Below are positions 50,042-60,911 of a stretch of DNA of 64,000 nt, one piece after another (position 1 is the stretch's first letter; each line of letters opens with the position of its first letter). Below the pieces are notes generated by a model. It worked only from the letters and a program-made list of their open reading frames with translations. It ran no database searches and had not been told where the DNA came from. The position numbers and the translations under genes are program-made. Source of the DNA: Anniella stebbinsi (taxonomy: Eukaryota > Chordata > Lepidosauria > Squamata > Anniellidae); the NCBI GenBank assembly GCA_029215795.1, contig JARDYH010000005.1, positions 166,061,814 through 166,125,813 of the forward strand. Direction: 5' to 3'.

Positions 50042-52279
50042 CTCATCATCAACTGTATTACGGTCACTGGCCAGACTTTACACATACAAAGATTAGGGCG
50101 AAAGCACACACAAATTTAAGAAATATACAGCAAAATCGATTCCAGAGAGACCTTATTCTCATAGCATTCAAGAAAATTTTGCAAAGCTTCAGCTGTGTCC
50201 CTATCCTCTGTGGCCTTGAAGCAGCGAAAGAGAGCATTGATTTCTAATCCAGTGTCAAGCAATAATTTCTCTCTAATCTCCCTGTAAAAGGGACAACAGA
50301 GTAGAACGTGAATAACTGATTCAATTTCGTTGCTTCCACATGGGCATAGGCGATCAGAAAGACTAATTTTCTGAAACCTCCCCTGTAGCAAAGCCGATGG
50401 CAAGACATTCAATCTTGCCAGAGTTAATGCACACTGATATTTAGGGCTGTTAAGCGTTGAAAAATATTTTGCTTCCACCATTCCATAACTCAGGTTAACG
50501 CCTAAGAACAGAGGAGAGCAAGTTCTATCTGCTGCAAATCTTAAAATCTGTAGATCACAATCTCTTATCCTTTGAGGCAAAAGGGTTTTGGCCTGTTTTG
50601 CTTCCATCATTATTAGAGACTCAGGGCATAAGCCCAGAGAGTTGATCTTATTCCAGAGAAGTTTCATCCACTCATTGAAGTATGAGTCATTCCGTATCTT
50701 GTGGAGATAGCCTGAAGGGCCAGGGCCATACAAACGGATCCAAAATTTTAATGCACACAACCAAGCTCTCGAGGTAATAGATTGTAAACACATTTCCAGC
50801 CAGAGAGCAGGTGTTGCTACACATTTTGGGAGACCAAGTATAGAACGTATAAAAGTGGCTTGTACAGATTCATTAGAAGAATTAACAGCTTTGATCCAGA
50901 TAGTAATCCCATATATCAATTGCATAAGGGATTTGGCCTTAAAAACTCTTAAGTGCAGTGGGTACAAATTGGCCCCCTCTAATATAATAAAACCTTGTGA
51001 TTGCAGCCACCCTATTGTTGGCTGTTGCTTCGGCCTTATGTCTCTGTAATGCCCAATTCAGTGTTTTATGAAAGAATATACCCAAATATTTATAACCAGA
51101 GACTTGTTCAAAATGGTTACCATTTACAGACCATCTGTAGGTTCTCCTGCGTCTTGAGAAGACCAGCACTTTGGATTTATCATAATTGATTCTTAATTGG
51201 TTGGTTTTACAGTAACTGGTAAACGCTGCCAGTAGATGCAAGAAGCCAACCCTGGTCTGTGAAATTTACTTCATCTGCATAAAGTAAAATGGGAGTCATT
51301 GAACTGTCCAGTGTTGGAGGATGAGAATCAGTGGTATTCAAAGCAGTTGATAAATCACTCAAAAATATATTGAATAAAAATGGGGCTAATAATAATAATA
51401 ATAATAATAACAATTTATTTCTTACCTGCCTCTCCGTCTGCTAAAACACAACCTTGTCTTACACCTCTAGTTGACACTATTGGTTTGGACAAACTGCAGG
51501 TGGGCCCACATCTAATTTGAATTTCAGTCTGCTGATAAAGATTTTGAATTAGATATAGGAGTCTATTGTCGATACCAAACCCTTTCATTTTCGCTCATAA
51601 CTTAGTCCTCAAAATTGAATCAAAAGCAGATTTCAGATCCAGGAACGCACAAAATAATTGCCCCCCTTTTGGTTTGGAACATTTTTCAGCCAGGTGGGTC
51701 AGATCAAAACAATGATCTAAAGTTGAGCACCCTGGGCTGAAGCCGATTTGTTCCTCACCTATCACCTTGGCAATTTCCATCCATTCTAACAGACACTTAC
51801 AAAGCAGTTTGGCTTAGAACTTCCCAATTATAGGTAGAAGGCTAATAAGGCAGTAGTTATTCGGGTCTTGCCTCTCACCCTTCTTGTATATGGGGACTAA
51901 AATTGCCTGACGCCAAATATGTGGGAGACGGTCTGTCCTATTGCACAGGGTAAAGAAAGGGGATAAAAGAGAGGCCCACCAACTCACATTGCATTTTAAT
52001 ACATTTGCTGGGATACTATCAAGTCCAGGGGCTTTATTTTAAGCTGGCTAATTAGGTCCCTAATCTCTTTTGGTTGAACATCAGGCCACTCTGGTAGATC
52101 ATCTATCTTTTCAATTGGGACTAGATTTACACAGTCAGGGTCAAGGAAGATTTCAGCGAAGTGATTCTCCCACACAGTAGTCGGGATGCAACAGTCAGGA
52201 GCCTTATTATCTGATAAAGCTTTAGATACTATATTCCCAAAGCACCTTGTGTCCTATTTCAAAGTAGCCTGATACAGTG
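50042..52279 (-). mobile_element. LINE of R4/Dong-like or related clade, 5'-truncated, with long target duplication
   Basis: Minus-strand frames show, in order: EEQIGFSPGCSTLDHCFDLT and FCAFLDLKSAFDSI (reverse-transcriptase A box), LFNIFLSDLSTALN and ILLYADEV (degenerate Y-A-D-D), INYDKSKVLVFSRRRRTYRW, YKYLGIFFHKTLNW, then a 283-aa C-terminal frame (50967-50116) with LTLARLNVLPSALLQGRFQK and a zinc-knuckle-like CPCGSNEIESVIHVLLCCPF. It is flanked by about 40-bp direct repeats (50002-50041 and 52280-52320). No poly-A tail is visible at the 3' end. An internal (TAA)n run is at 51388-51410. Clade is uncertain. Confidence 0.8.
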
Positions 52280-52320
52280 GGCTAATGGATTCCAGTGGGC
52301 TCTGGAGGATTTTTCATATG

Positions 52321-53570
52321 TTGTGTACTGGCATTCCTGTCAAATTTCTAGTTGCTCCCTGAAAGGAAAAGATGACCCAGCTGTCGACACCAATGTTCCC
52401 AGGCCACTTCTCATGTTGAGCTGAGCTTTGGCTGCCCTTTGATATAAATGTAAACTGATGAAGCAAATGGGTAGATGGCTAGAACTCAAGTTGAGGAATA
52501 GTCATGACAAATCCAGTAGAGAACTAATATGAGCTCATTCTTCGAACTACTTTGTGGCAGTGAGCATGGCAGAGAAGCTATTTTTCTTTTCCACCATTGC
52601 ATCCCCTCAGTGTCCTCCAGAGGATCTTTTCCGAGTGGGTTGTAGACCTTTGAACAGCCCTCGTGGGGATGCATTGGACTGTTGTTGTTAGCTCATTGTG
52701 AAATGTTTGTGAAATATACTGAGTGTACAATCCCTCCCACATGAATTGGACTCCAGAGTGATGGCAAGGCTGTGCCGGCCCAGTCCGTTCCAGCCACGAG
52801 CGTTTCCTTTTTTTTCAACTTGCCCTAGAAGGGCTAAATCTCTGAGACCCGACAGGACGGCCATTGTATTTGGGAGAGGATCAGGGAGATGTGACTCTGT
52901 CGATTCTATTTGACTTGCTTGCGGTTTTCAATATCATTGGCTATGGCTTCGTTCAGGAACTGCTGTTTGAATTGGGTGGGGGCGACGGAGGTTCCACAGA
53001 TGCTTTCTTGGCTGTTTCCAGAAGGTGAAAGTGGGGGATTTCTACTTGATCCTGTGGCATTGTTGGTTTAGGGTCTCTCAGGCTTCCACTCTGTCCCATA
53101 TAGTGTCAGAAGTGCAGGGGGAGGGGACCCATGCTTTCCCCAAAGTTGGGCAAATAGCATATTTTCTCCCTCCACTCTAATGGCAGATGGCATTAGAGCA
53201 GAGGGGGAAAATACATGATTCCCCGGCCTTGTGGAAATCGTGTTTCTCTTCCCCCGAGCACACCTGTGGGGCTTTAAGGCCCCCATGAGTGGCGGGTGGA
53301 GGAAGAAGAAACGTGATTTCCCCAAGGCTTGGGAAATTGCATATTTCCCACTGCTACCTAAACGGTAGCTGCCATTTATGCAGCAGGGGCAAAGGACACA
53401 ACCCGGAAGTCAGGGCGCATCCACGCCTGAGTGTTTTTGAAGGCTTGCAAGAACTCAGGCATGGCTCCGCCCAGTGCCGTGCATGACTGCCTGGGCCTGT
53501 GAGGGCTGGATGCAGGGACGTCTGCTGCCCTCACGAGCCCAGGCGGACTCTCGCAACATCCCTAGTGACG
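52321..53570. other. Intron, unit C
   Basis: Homologous to 29010-29956 of unit B, with extra length at about 53110-53440 where a TGATTTCCCC/GGAAAATACATGATTCC motif is repeated. No exon recognised. Confidence 0.5.
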
Positions 53571-53574
53571 ATGG

Positions 53575-53640
53575 TTCTAAGTTGCATGGAGCGAGGGTCT
53601 GACTCAGTAGAAGGCAGCTTCCTATGTTCCTATGCTAGGT
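53575..53640 (+). mobile_element. SINE tail fragment, unit C
   Basis: Paralogue of 29957-30019 with the better-preserved GAGGGTCTGACTCAGTAGAA and GGCAGCTTCCTATGTTCCTA tail. Confidence 0.55.
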
Positions 53641-53835
53641 GATGCCCCGAATATATTTATCTGATCAGCATCCTAAGTGCGTGCACTTCGGGGCCTTTGC
53701 CCCCCTTCTCCTTCTGGCCGAGGCCTGGGTTTGGGCTTTCTACTATTCAGTCCTGATGATTTTTCCTCAGCCTGTGAGAGGAAGGGCAAGTGCCATTCCC
53801 CAAGGGCAGGCCACTGGCCTGGTAGCATCCTCAAG

Positions 53836-53999
53836 GCATGGTCTGAAAGCATCTGAGACAGTCAACTTGCTGAAGCTAAGCAGGTCTTGGTCCGGTCAGG
53901 GCTTGGAGGGGAGACCACCTTGGAACCACCGTGTAGCCACCTTGAGTTCTATGGCGGAAGAAAGGTGGAATCTAAATCCAATGAACAAATGTATTAATA
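53836..53999 (+). mobile_element. 5S rRNA-like SINE, unit C
   Basis: Paralogue of 30120-30272: GCTGAAGCTAAGCAGGTCTT, GCTTGGAGGGGAGACCACCT, then GTAGCCACCTTGAGTTCTAT. Confidence 0.65.
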
Positions 54000-54017
54000 C
54001 TAAGTGTTTGATTAAGG

Positions 54018-54125
54018 TGAGATGGTAGCCCAGTGGCAACGCAGCCTCTTTGCATGCAGGGGGTTCCTTGTTGATCCGTGGCATCTCCAGGGAAAAGGGC
54101 GTCTGGTGGGAAGGACCTTCTTGGT
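54018..54125 (+). mobile_element. tRNA-derived SINE head, unit C
   Basis: GTAGCCCAGTGGCAACGCAG, CTTTGCATGCAGGGGGTTCC and GTTGATCCGTGGCATCTCCA; closer to a tRNA A/B-box layout than the unit B copy. Confidence 0.55.
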
Positions 54126-54284
54126 CCTGATGCCACCCAAGACATGAGCCGGGATGTGTGGCTAGAGCCACAGGTGTAGTCCCCCCCCCATGAGAATGCC
54201 CTGATATTCCCACAGTTTTGAAGCACATTGCCTCGATAGAAGGAGGTAACACCCGATTGAAGTGGCATTTGGGTGCTGCCTTAT

Positions 54285-54480
54285 CCTAGGAGCATAGGAA
54301 GCTGCCTCATACTGAGTCAGACTATTGGTCCACCTAGCCCGGTATTGGCAGCAGGACTCCAGAGTTTCAGGCAGCATCCTTCCTTTGCACTAAGGAGAAG
54401 CCGGGTATTAAACATGGTACTTCCTGCATTCCGGGCATGTGCTGCGTCACACTGAGAACAAGTGTTGAGCAGGTAGGCAT
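54285..54480 (-). mobile_element. tRNA-derived SINE, reverse orientation, unit C
   Basis: Paralogue of 30573-30770 (AGGAGCATAGGAAGCTGCCT, CCACCTAGCCCGGTATTGGC, AGAGTTTCAGGCAGCATCCT). Confidence 0.6.
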
Positions 54481-55282
54481 GCTTCCAGTTGGGACTGGGT
54501 TGCCATTTCAGCTTGAGCAGCGGCATTGGTGCCAGATAGGCTACCGTGCCAAGCATCTCCCTGGATCCCATAGGATGCTGGTGCAGCAGGTTCCTCAAGC
54601 CAAGTAGCCCATGGCTCTGACTAACCCAGGCACCTTTTCTCCTGTTGAATATCACCCACCATGGAGGGTGGTTTGGATAGCTCAGCCTCCGCTTGGGCGA
54701 TGGGCTTATAGGCTTGGGACTTGGAGCATGGTGGGTGTGCTGCAGGCCAATTAGCTCTGATAAAGCAAGTGGGAGTGAGAACCTTCATGAGGCCTGTTCT
54801 ACGCCACCGAGAGATCAACTCCTCCCAGCCAGAAAGGGGAAAACCTGGAAGGGAGGCTTTGTTGATAGTTTTCCTTATGATTCAGAGGAACCAACATGAA
54901 GGAGAGGGATATGGACAAAGATAGAGATCAGGAAGGCGGAAAGAGGATTGAATGGACCGATCTGGATCGGGTTACATCATTGTTATGGGCATCGCACAAT
55001 TCTTGCATCCTGATAAAGGTATGGCCCTCACCAGGTAGCTGGATATTATATTGAGATGCTATTCCAAACACCTCTTGCCAGCTTGGCTGGGATGCGATGA
55101 AGCCTTCAGGTTAAAAGCACCATTTCATCCCAATGTGAAATGGGGTGTGAAGGAACCAGATCTCTAGCTCCAATCGTGAAGTCCTGCTTGTGGGACGATT
55201 CACACCTTGCCTGATCAGCTGGAAGTCAGCTCCTCAGGCCTCAACTGCCAGGACTCCCTTTAAGTCCGGCATGAGTGCCCAC
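54481..55282. other. Intron spacer, unit C
   Basis: Contains the uninterrupted target site of L1 copy 2 (GCAGCAGGTTCCTCAAGCCA, about 54583) and of the unit B L2-like 3' end (CCAGGTAGCTGGATATTATA, about 55030). No exon recognised. Confidence 0.55.
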
Positions 55283-55318
55283 GTGTGTGTGTGTGTGTGT
55301 GTGTATGTGTGTGTGTGT
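55283..55318. repeat. (GT)n microsatellite
   Basis: GT array interrupted by one A; orthologous to shorter arrays at 6940-6960 and 37196-37219. Confidence 0.9.
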
Positions 55319-55394
55319 AGCACCTGTTCTGAGGGTGCCCCCAGGCTACATATTTTTCCTTCTCCCATAATACTAGAACCCAATGGGGTCATCC

Positions 55395-55740
55395 CATGAA
55401 GCTGATTGGTGGGAGAGTCAGGACAGATAAAAGGAAGGACTTTTTCACACAGTGCTTATTTAAACTATAGAATTGAGTACCACAAGATGGCTTTAGGAGG
55501 GGGTTGTATAAATTCCTGGAGGAGATGGCTATTAGTAGCTATTGGTCCTGATGGCTATGTTCTATTCCCAGTATCTGAGGCAATAAGCCCGTTTATACCA
55601 GTTGCTCGGAAACTTGGATGGGAGGGTGCTGTTGCACCACTATCTGCTTTGTGGGTCGACAGCCAGTTGACCACTGTGTGAGCAGAGTGCTGGACTAGAT
55701 GGACCATTGGTCTGATCCAGGATGGCTCTTCTTACGTCCT
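55395..55740 (+). mobile_element. CR1-like LINE 3' region remnant, unit C
   Basis: Paralogue of 7034-7376: AGCTGATTGGTGGGAGAGTC, AAACTTGGATGGGAGGGTGC and CTGGACTAGATGGACCATTG. Shared by A and C but missing from B. Confidence 0.55.
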
Positions 55741-57010
55741 TACCACGTTCAGGGGACCGAGAGAAGCACAACTTGTGCCCTCCTCCTCAAGCTGTTGGCC
55801 CTTCGTTGTATTTAGCCTTTGGGCTGCTCTGCTAGGCTCCACCACACAGTGCAGTCGTCTCCTGGGAGATAAACTGGGAACTCTCTGTAGGTTGTTTTTG
55901 AGGCCTATTTGGACAGTAGGATCTCCCTCCATCAGTTGCTAGAGCTTGTTGACTTTGGACCTTTGCCCGCAGGATGGTAGCTGTAAGCAAGTCTTATATA
56001 CGGTTTCTGTTATATGCCGGGAGAGCTCTTAAATGCCTTTATCGCATCCATATAACAGTAGAGCTGACAGGAGACCAGGAGGCGTGGGAAGCTCCGTGTC
56101 AATTTGAGGCAGGATTTGCTTGGAGGTGGAGCTCCAGGCCTTCTGATGCCTCAGGCAGCCTCCCCCCTCTTCCGCTGAAATGTAGTCAACCAGATTCCTA
56201 ACCCTGGCAGAGTGACTTGCCCATGAAGGCAGGCTAGTTGTCTGCAGGAAAGGAATGACAGCTTCCCGTCCTTCCACATGCGGATCCAGGGAGGGGTGAG
56301 TTACCTTATTTAATGGAGAGTCCCTATTTCATCCTAAATTCTGGTTGTTTCTCCTTGGTCCTTTTTCTGTACTCAACCCTAAACCCAACCAGGTAGTGAT
56401 CTGTCCATGATAACGGAAGTATAGAACGTTCCTGCCCCCTCCTCAGGTCACCATCCCATCTTACATGGAGAACCAGATGCAAAGTGTGCCCTGCTGAAGG
56501 AGTGGGGACACTGTGGAGTGGTGGGTCGGGCGATACACCATCAGAATCCCTATTCAGTCCCAAGGACCCACCTTCAGATCCACAGCCTCGAAACCGGAAG
56601 TCTGTGGGATGGGGCAGCTGGGCAGTGGAATGGAGTGATGATAGGCCACTGCGACTCCTCAGCCTCTTGCCCCACAGATCTTCCCTACTGTAACTTGAAA
56701 AAACCCACATGAGCAGAGGGATTCACTCCTCCCGTGTAATCTCCCCAAGTCTTCGTGAGAAGGACCAGGTTGGCACATTCATCCGCGATTAAGTCTTGGA
56801 GGGCTATTGTTTCCCATTCACTGACCTGGCTTTCCACAGCAGCAGTACCTCCAACCCGGGAGGTCTGTCTCCAGAGCTACTCAGGCTCTCTGATGTGGGA
56901 GGCAACTTGGGAGTAACCAAGAGCCTGTTCTGTTCCAAACCCTCATAATGACCAAGTGGCTTCTGGCTACCATATCCTCTTCTGCCTTTCAAGGGCTACT
57001 CCCTGTAACC
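55741..57010 (-). mobile_element. L2-like LINE endonuclease-region remnant, unit C
   Basis: Paralogue of 7405-8650. Minus-strand frames LLLWKARSVNGKQ, PLHSVPTPSAGHTLHLVLHV and LPLSWTDHYLVGFRVEYRK are better preserved here, including an added N-terminal stretch FSSYSREDLWGKRLRSRSGL. Confidence 0.5.
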
Positions 57011-57034
57011 CTCCACCACTCTGTGGCTTTTTAA

Positions 57035-58163
57035 GGGGTGACCAGTAAGGATGACCTAGTGGAAACAGTGGCGATTATGGGAACTCTAGGGGAAAGTGAC
57101 CATGTCATACTTGAGTTCTTGATTTTAAAGGAAGCAAAAGCTGAATGTAGGTATACACGTACTCTGGATTTTAGGAAACCTCATTTAAAAAAAAACTCAG
57201 AACTATGATAAGTAGGATCCCATGGCAAGTGGCCCTAATGAAAGAAGGTATCCAACATTTTGGGAGTTTTTTAAAAGGAAATTGTAAAGGCACAAACAAT
57301 CCCAACAAGGAAAAAGATAGAAAACAACAGAAGAAACCAATGTGGTTCCACAAAAAGCTTAGAGATGAACTGAAAACAAAAAGGGATGCATACAGGAAGT
57401 GGAAGGAAGGCCAGGCTTCAAAAGAGGAGCTCAAACAAGTAGCAGAGAAGTGCCGGAATGGTGTCAGGAAGGCTAAAGCTGAGAATGAGCTGAGGCTAGC
57501 GAGAAATGCTACAAGCAATAAAAAAAGCTTTCTTCAGATACATGAATCGTAAAAGTCAGAGGAAAGAAATGGTGTCTGAACTACTTAATGAGGATCGTAA
57601 ATTGGCAACCAATGACAAAGAAAAGGCCAAAGTGCTCAATTCCTACTTTGGCTCAGTGTTCTCCCCAAAGCGTGTCTATGATGCCCCTGGCAAAAGTGAA
57701 GTACAAGCTGAAGGGGAAGGATTGCAGTTTGAGATTAATACACAAATGGTCAAGGAACACTTAATTTCTTTGAATGAGTTCAAATCTCTAGTGCTCGATG
57801 AACTGCATCCTAGAGTAATAAAGGAGCTGTCAGAAGAACTCTCAGAACTACTGTCTATTATCTTGTCACACAGAGGAGGGCCAGGATCTGTTTTTGATCA
57901 ACCCAGCATGCAGGACACGGAATAATGGGCTGAAGTTACAGGAAGCCAGATTCCGGCTGGGCATCAGGAAAAACTTCCTGACTGTTAGAGCAGTACGACA
58001 ATGGAACCAATGACCTAGGGAGGTGCTGGGCTCTCCCACCCTAGAGGCATTCAAGATGCAGCTGGACAGCCATCTGTCATGTATGCTTTAAAGTGGATTC
58101 CTGCATTGAACTGGGGGTTGGACTCAATGGCCTTATAGGCAGCTTCCAACTCTACTATTCTAT
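57035..58163 (+). mobile_element. CR1 LINE, unit C copy
   Basis: Paralogue of 8679-9823. Frames 57205-57552 and 57506-57925 repeat MISRIPWQVALMKEGI, WFHKKLRDELKTKRDAYRKW and LNSYFGSVFSPKR. It ends with ATTCTATG, cut at 58163 by a DNA transposon that begins GGCTCAATTCGG; the remaining ATTCTAAG of the CR1 tail should reappear past that transposon's other end. Confidence 0.8.
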
Positions 58164-58987
58164 GGCTCAATTCGGACGACACATTAACCAACGGTTGTTA
58201 AGTTAAACAACCGTCAGTGGGTTAGCCTAATGTGTCGTCCGAATTCAGCCACACAACGGTTAACCATTTAAACAACGGAGTTAAACAACTCGCTTGCGAG
58301 TTGTTTAAAAGTTAGTCAGTTGACTAACGTGTTGTCCAAATTCAGCCACTTGAGGTGCGTGGGTTAAACAACTGAGGTGAGGACGTTAACGGAAAAGACC
58401 ATAGAGGTGAGCAGCAAGAGCAGCAGAAAGCGGACGGGAGCTCAGGCGCGGTTGAAACGGATCGCTGGTTTCGCCACCATAGCAACCAGGACACCCGCCT
58501 CCCCCACCAGGCAGCCGGCACGGAGCTCAAAAAGGAGCCAGCTGGGGGGAGTGGCCTCACGAGAATGGAGTGAGGCTGGGAGTCTTCCGCTCTCTTACCG
58601 AAGCGATGGAATAAACATAAAATCCCTATCTTGGAGATGTCGGATTGTTAATTAAAGACTTGATATATGGTTATGGAATGTTGCTGCATCGACTGAGTGA
58701 AAGAGAAAGTGTTGCTGACCGGAACTCTTGGCAGGCGGCCAGAAGCTGGTAAATGAGACTTTTCATATTTTGGATAAGGAGCTAAGACAGGCTGATAAAA
58801 TTGCTGTGGGGGGAGGCTGAAGCAAATAACTGAAGCCGGAGGAAAAGAGGTGTTCAGAGCTCCCAGTTGAGCGAGTGTGAAGCCGAAGCATATTTGGCTG
58901 ATAAGAGCTTGAAAAGATTGGTGAGCATGGCTGTTAAAGTCTATGTGGAGGGTCGCGGATTTATAACTGTAACCTAATGAAAAGAGG

Positions 58988-59974
58988 TTGGCAGGTGAGA
59001 AATCGAGTGCCCCCAGCTGGGTTAGACAGCCAAAAAAGCACTCTTCAGATAAAAACTGGGATCGTCTCACCAGGGTAATGGCCGACAAAGACAAAGAACA
59101 GGAGAAGGCAGCTTCGCCTTCTTCCAGAAGTGGGGCTTACAAAGCTGGAACCAAGCCAGGAGCAGTTCCTAAAACTACTAAAGAAAGTCAGTCATGGTCA
59201 CCAGGAGAACTAATGGATAGTTTTAAGACAATGTTAGATGAAGCTTTGAGGAAGCAGGATGAAAAGATAAGAGGCAACATTCTAGACTCGCAGATTGAAA
59301 TTTTGACAGGCTTCCAAACTGCGGTGGAGAGAATGACAGAATTGGAGAAGGAGACTGAAAAGATTAAGGAAACCAGTAAGCAGCAGGGAGAGCAATTGCA
59401 AGAGATGGATTTGCGTTTGATCGCCCTGGAAGATCGAGATAGAAGAGCAAATATTCAGATTAGATCCTTTCATGAGCAACAGGGGGAGAATCCACAGATG
59501 TTGAGAGATATATTATTGGCTTGGATTAAGGAATTGGACCCCCAGGGACTGTGGGTGATGGGGGATATCGAGAGGATCCATAGAGTGGGCTATAAAAAGA
59601 AGGGAATGCTCCCAAGGGATATAATTGTCAAATTTGTGAATTATTACAAGAAAGAAAAGTTAATGCAAGTAATTAGACGTCTGGGCCAACCAATTCTACA
59701 AGCAACACCAATTGAGGTTTATCAGGATTTGTGTCCTCAAACGATCCAGTGGCGGAAGAGTGTGAGACTGTGTACAGTTACCCTGCGGAAGAAGGCGATA
59801 ACATATAGCTGGGGGTATCCAGTTTTTTTGAGATTTATGTGGCTGGGGAAACAACACAGAATAACATCATGCGAGCAAGGAATGGAGCTTCTGGAGAAAC
59901 TGGGTTTGGTCGACGCTACAGAGGATGGAGGAACCAAGGTGGATGAAGATGCCGCAGGTGGAAGTAGCCAATGA
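58988..59974 (+). CDS. L1 ORF1 protein (RNA-binding chaperone), nearly intact
   Basis: 328-aa frame. Residues 1-75 are basic and disordered. About 75-140 form a coiled coil (LDEALRKQDEKI, AVERMTELEKETEKIKE). About 145-240 form the RRM (LIALEDRDRRANIQIRSFHE, IERIHRVGYKKKGMLPRDII, VKFVNYYKKEKLMQVIRR). The rest is the C-terminal domain (WRKSVRLCTVTLRKKAITYS, FLRFMWLGKQHRI). This is the Transposase_22 layout of L1 ORF1p, which trimerises and binds L1 RNA. The canonical ATG (58977, MKR...) is one base out of frame, so a 1-nt deletion lies just after the start; the open frame begins at a TTG. It is the best-preserved L1 frame in the window. Confidence 0.88.
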   Translation: MAGEKSSAPSWVRQPKKHSSDKNWDRLTRVMADKDKEQEKAASPSSRSGAYKAGTKPGAVPKTTKESQSWSPGELMDSFKTMLDEALRKQDEKIRGNILDSQIEILTGFQTAVERMTELEKETEKIKETSKQQGEQLQEMDLRLIALEDRDRRANIQIRSFHEQQGENPQMLRDILLAWIKELDPQGLWVMGDIERIHRVGYKKKGMLPRDIIVKFVNYYKKEKLMQVIRRLGQPILQATPIEVYQDLCPQTIQWRKSVRLCTVTLRKKAITYSWGYPVFLRFMWLGKQHRITSCEQGMELLEKLGLVDATEDGGTKVDEDAAGGSSQ

Positions 59975-60218
59975 AGAAATGAGGATGGAACAGGGAGGAA
60001 GAAGAGTTTATAAGGGAGGGGAGCGCCAGCTGTTACTCCGGGTTTGTGGGGCTGCTTCTCCCCCCCCCCCCCGAAGAGTTTTAAAATTATTTGGGGCCAT
60101 TGCCCAGGAGGGTCTGGTGAGGAGGGGGGTGAAGTTTGGGGTAAGTGTGGGGGGAGGGAAAGGGAAGGGGTATGTGTATCACAGGGGGAGACCAATATAG
60201 AGCTAATTGTGTGGGAAG

Positions 60219-60778
60219 ATGGAAAATAAACTAAGGGTTTCAACTTTAAATGTTAAAGGGCTGGGAACTGTTATAAAAAGGAAGAGAATAGAAGTATTAT
60301 TTAAAAAAGAAAAAGCAGATGTTGGAGGGGATGTCAGGAGGTTAGGACCTATTTTCATATGTGGTGGAGCTGTGAACAAGTACAAAAATTCTGGGAAAGG
60401 GTTTTTAAAGAAATAAGTGATATAATTGGAAGTAAATTGGAATTAAACCCGAAGTTAGCTCTACTAGCAATATGGGATAGTAGGAAAAAGCATATAATTA
60501 ATAGAGAATTGGTAAACAACCTCCTGGCACCCGTTAGAATAATGATTGCTAAAAATTGGAAAGGGCAACGAAGTTATAAAATAGAAGATTGGTATAAAGA
60601 AATTTGGGATATAGCATTGAATGATATGTTGACATGTAAAATGAAAATAATGAGGGGAATGTCCAGTAAGAGTGATTTTGGAGATATATGGACTCCCTTT
60701 TTGGAATATGTTTTAAGATCGGGAAAGGGACAATCGCCTTCAAAAGAATCATTAAAATTCTGGAAGGATGATGGATGA
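60219..60778 (+). pseudogene. L1 copy 3a ORF2, endonuclease start fused to C-terminus
   Basis: Begins MENKLRVSTLNVKGLGTVIK and reaches EKADV, where the deletion joins GGAGGGGATGTCAGG from the C-terminal knuckle, out of frame. In the other frame the C-terminus is complete: YFHMWWSCEQVQKFWERVFK, LAPVRIMIAKNWKGQRSYKI, then a stop at 60778. About 3 kb of endonuclease and reverse transcriptase are missing. Confidence 0.88.
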
Positions 60779-60911
60779 ATGTGAGTAGGTCTCGGGGGGG
60801 GTGCACGGGGGTAGTCGAGGGAGTTAGTTTGTTTATATATTATGTATTATGTGTATGTTTGTTTTGTTTTGTTGAAAAATTAATAAAAATTATACAGTAA
60901 AAAAAAAAAAG

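Larger units (their letters stand above)
58544..60911 (+). mobile_element. L1 retrotransposon (copy 3a), internally deleted
   Basis: Starts GGGGGGAGTGGCCTCACG directly after the left target duplication AAAAAGGAGCCAGCT (58529-58543). It has a complete 5' UTR, an almost intact ORF1, the ORF1-ORF2 spacer with a C13 run (60060-60072) and the ORF2 start at 60219. At about 60321 it jumps from the start of the endonuclease (EKADV) to the C-terminal knuckle (TGTCAGGAGG). It then has the ORF2 end (stop about 60778), a G-rich 3' UTR and an A tail (60899-60911). The second target duplication lies beyond the nested copy, at 62864-62878. Confidence 0.9.
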
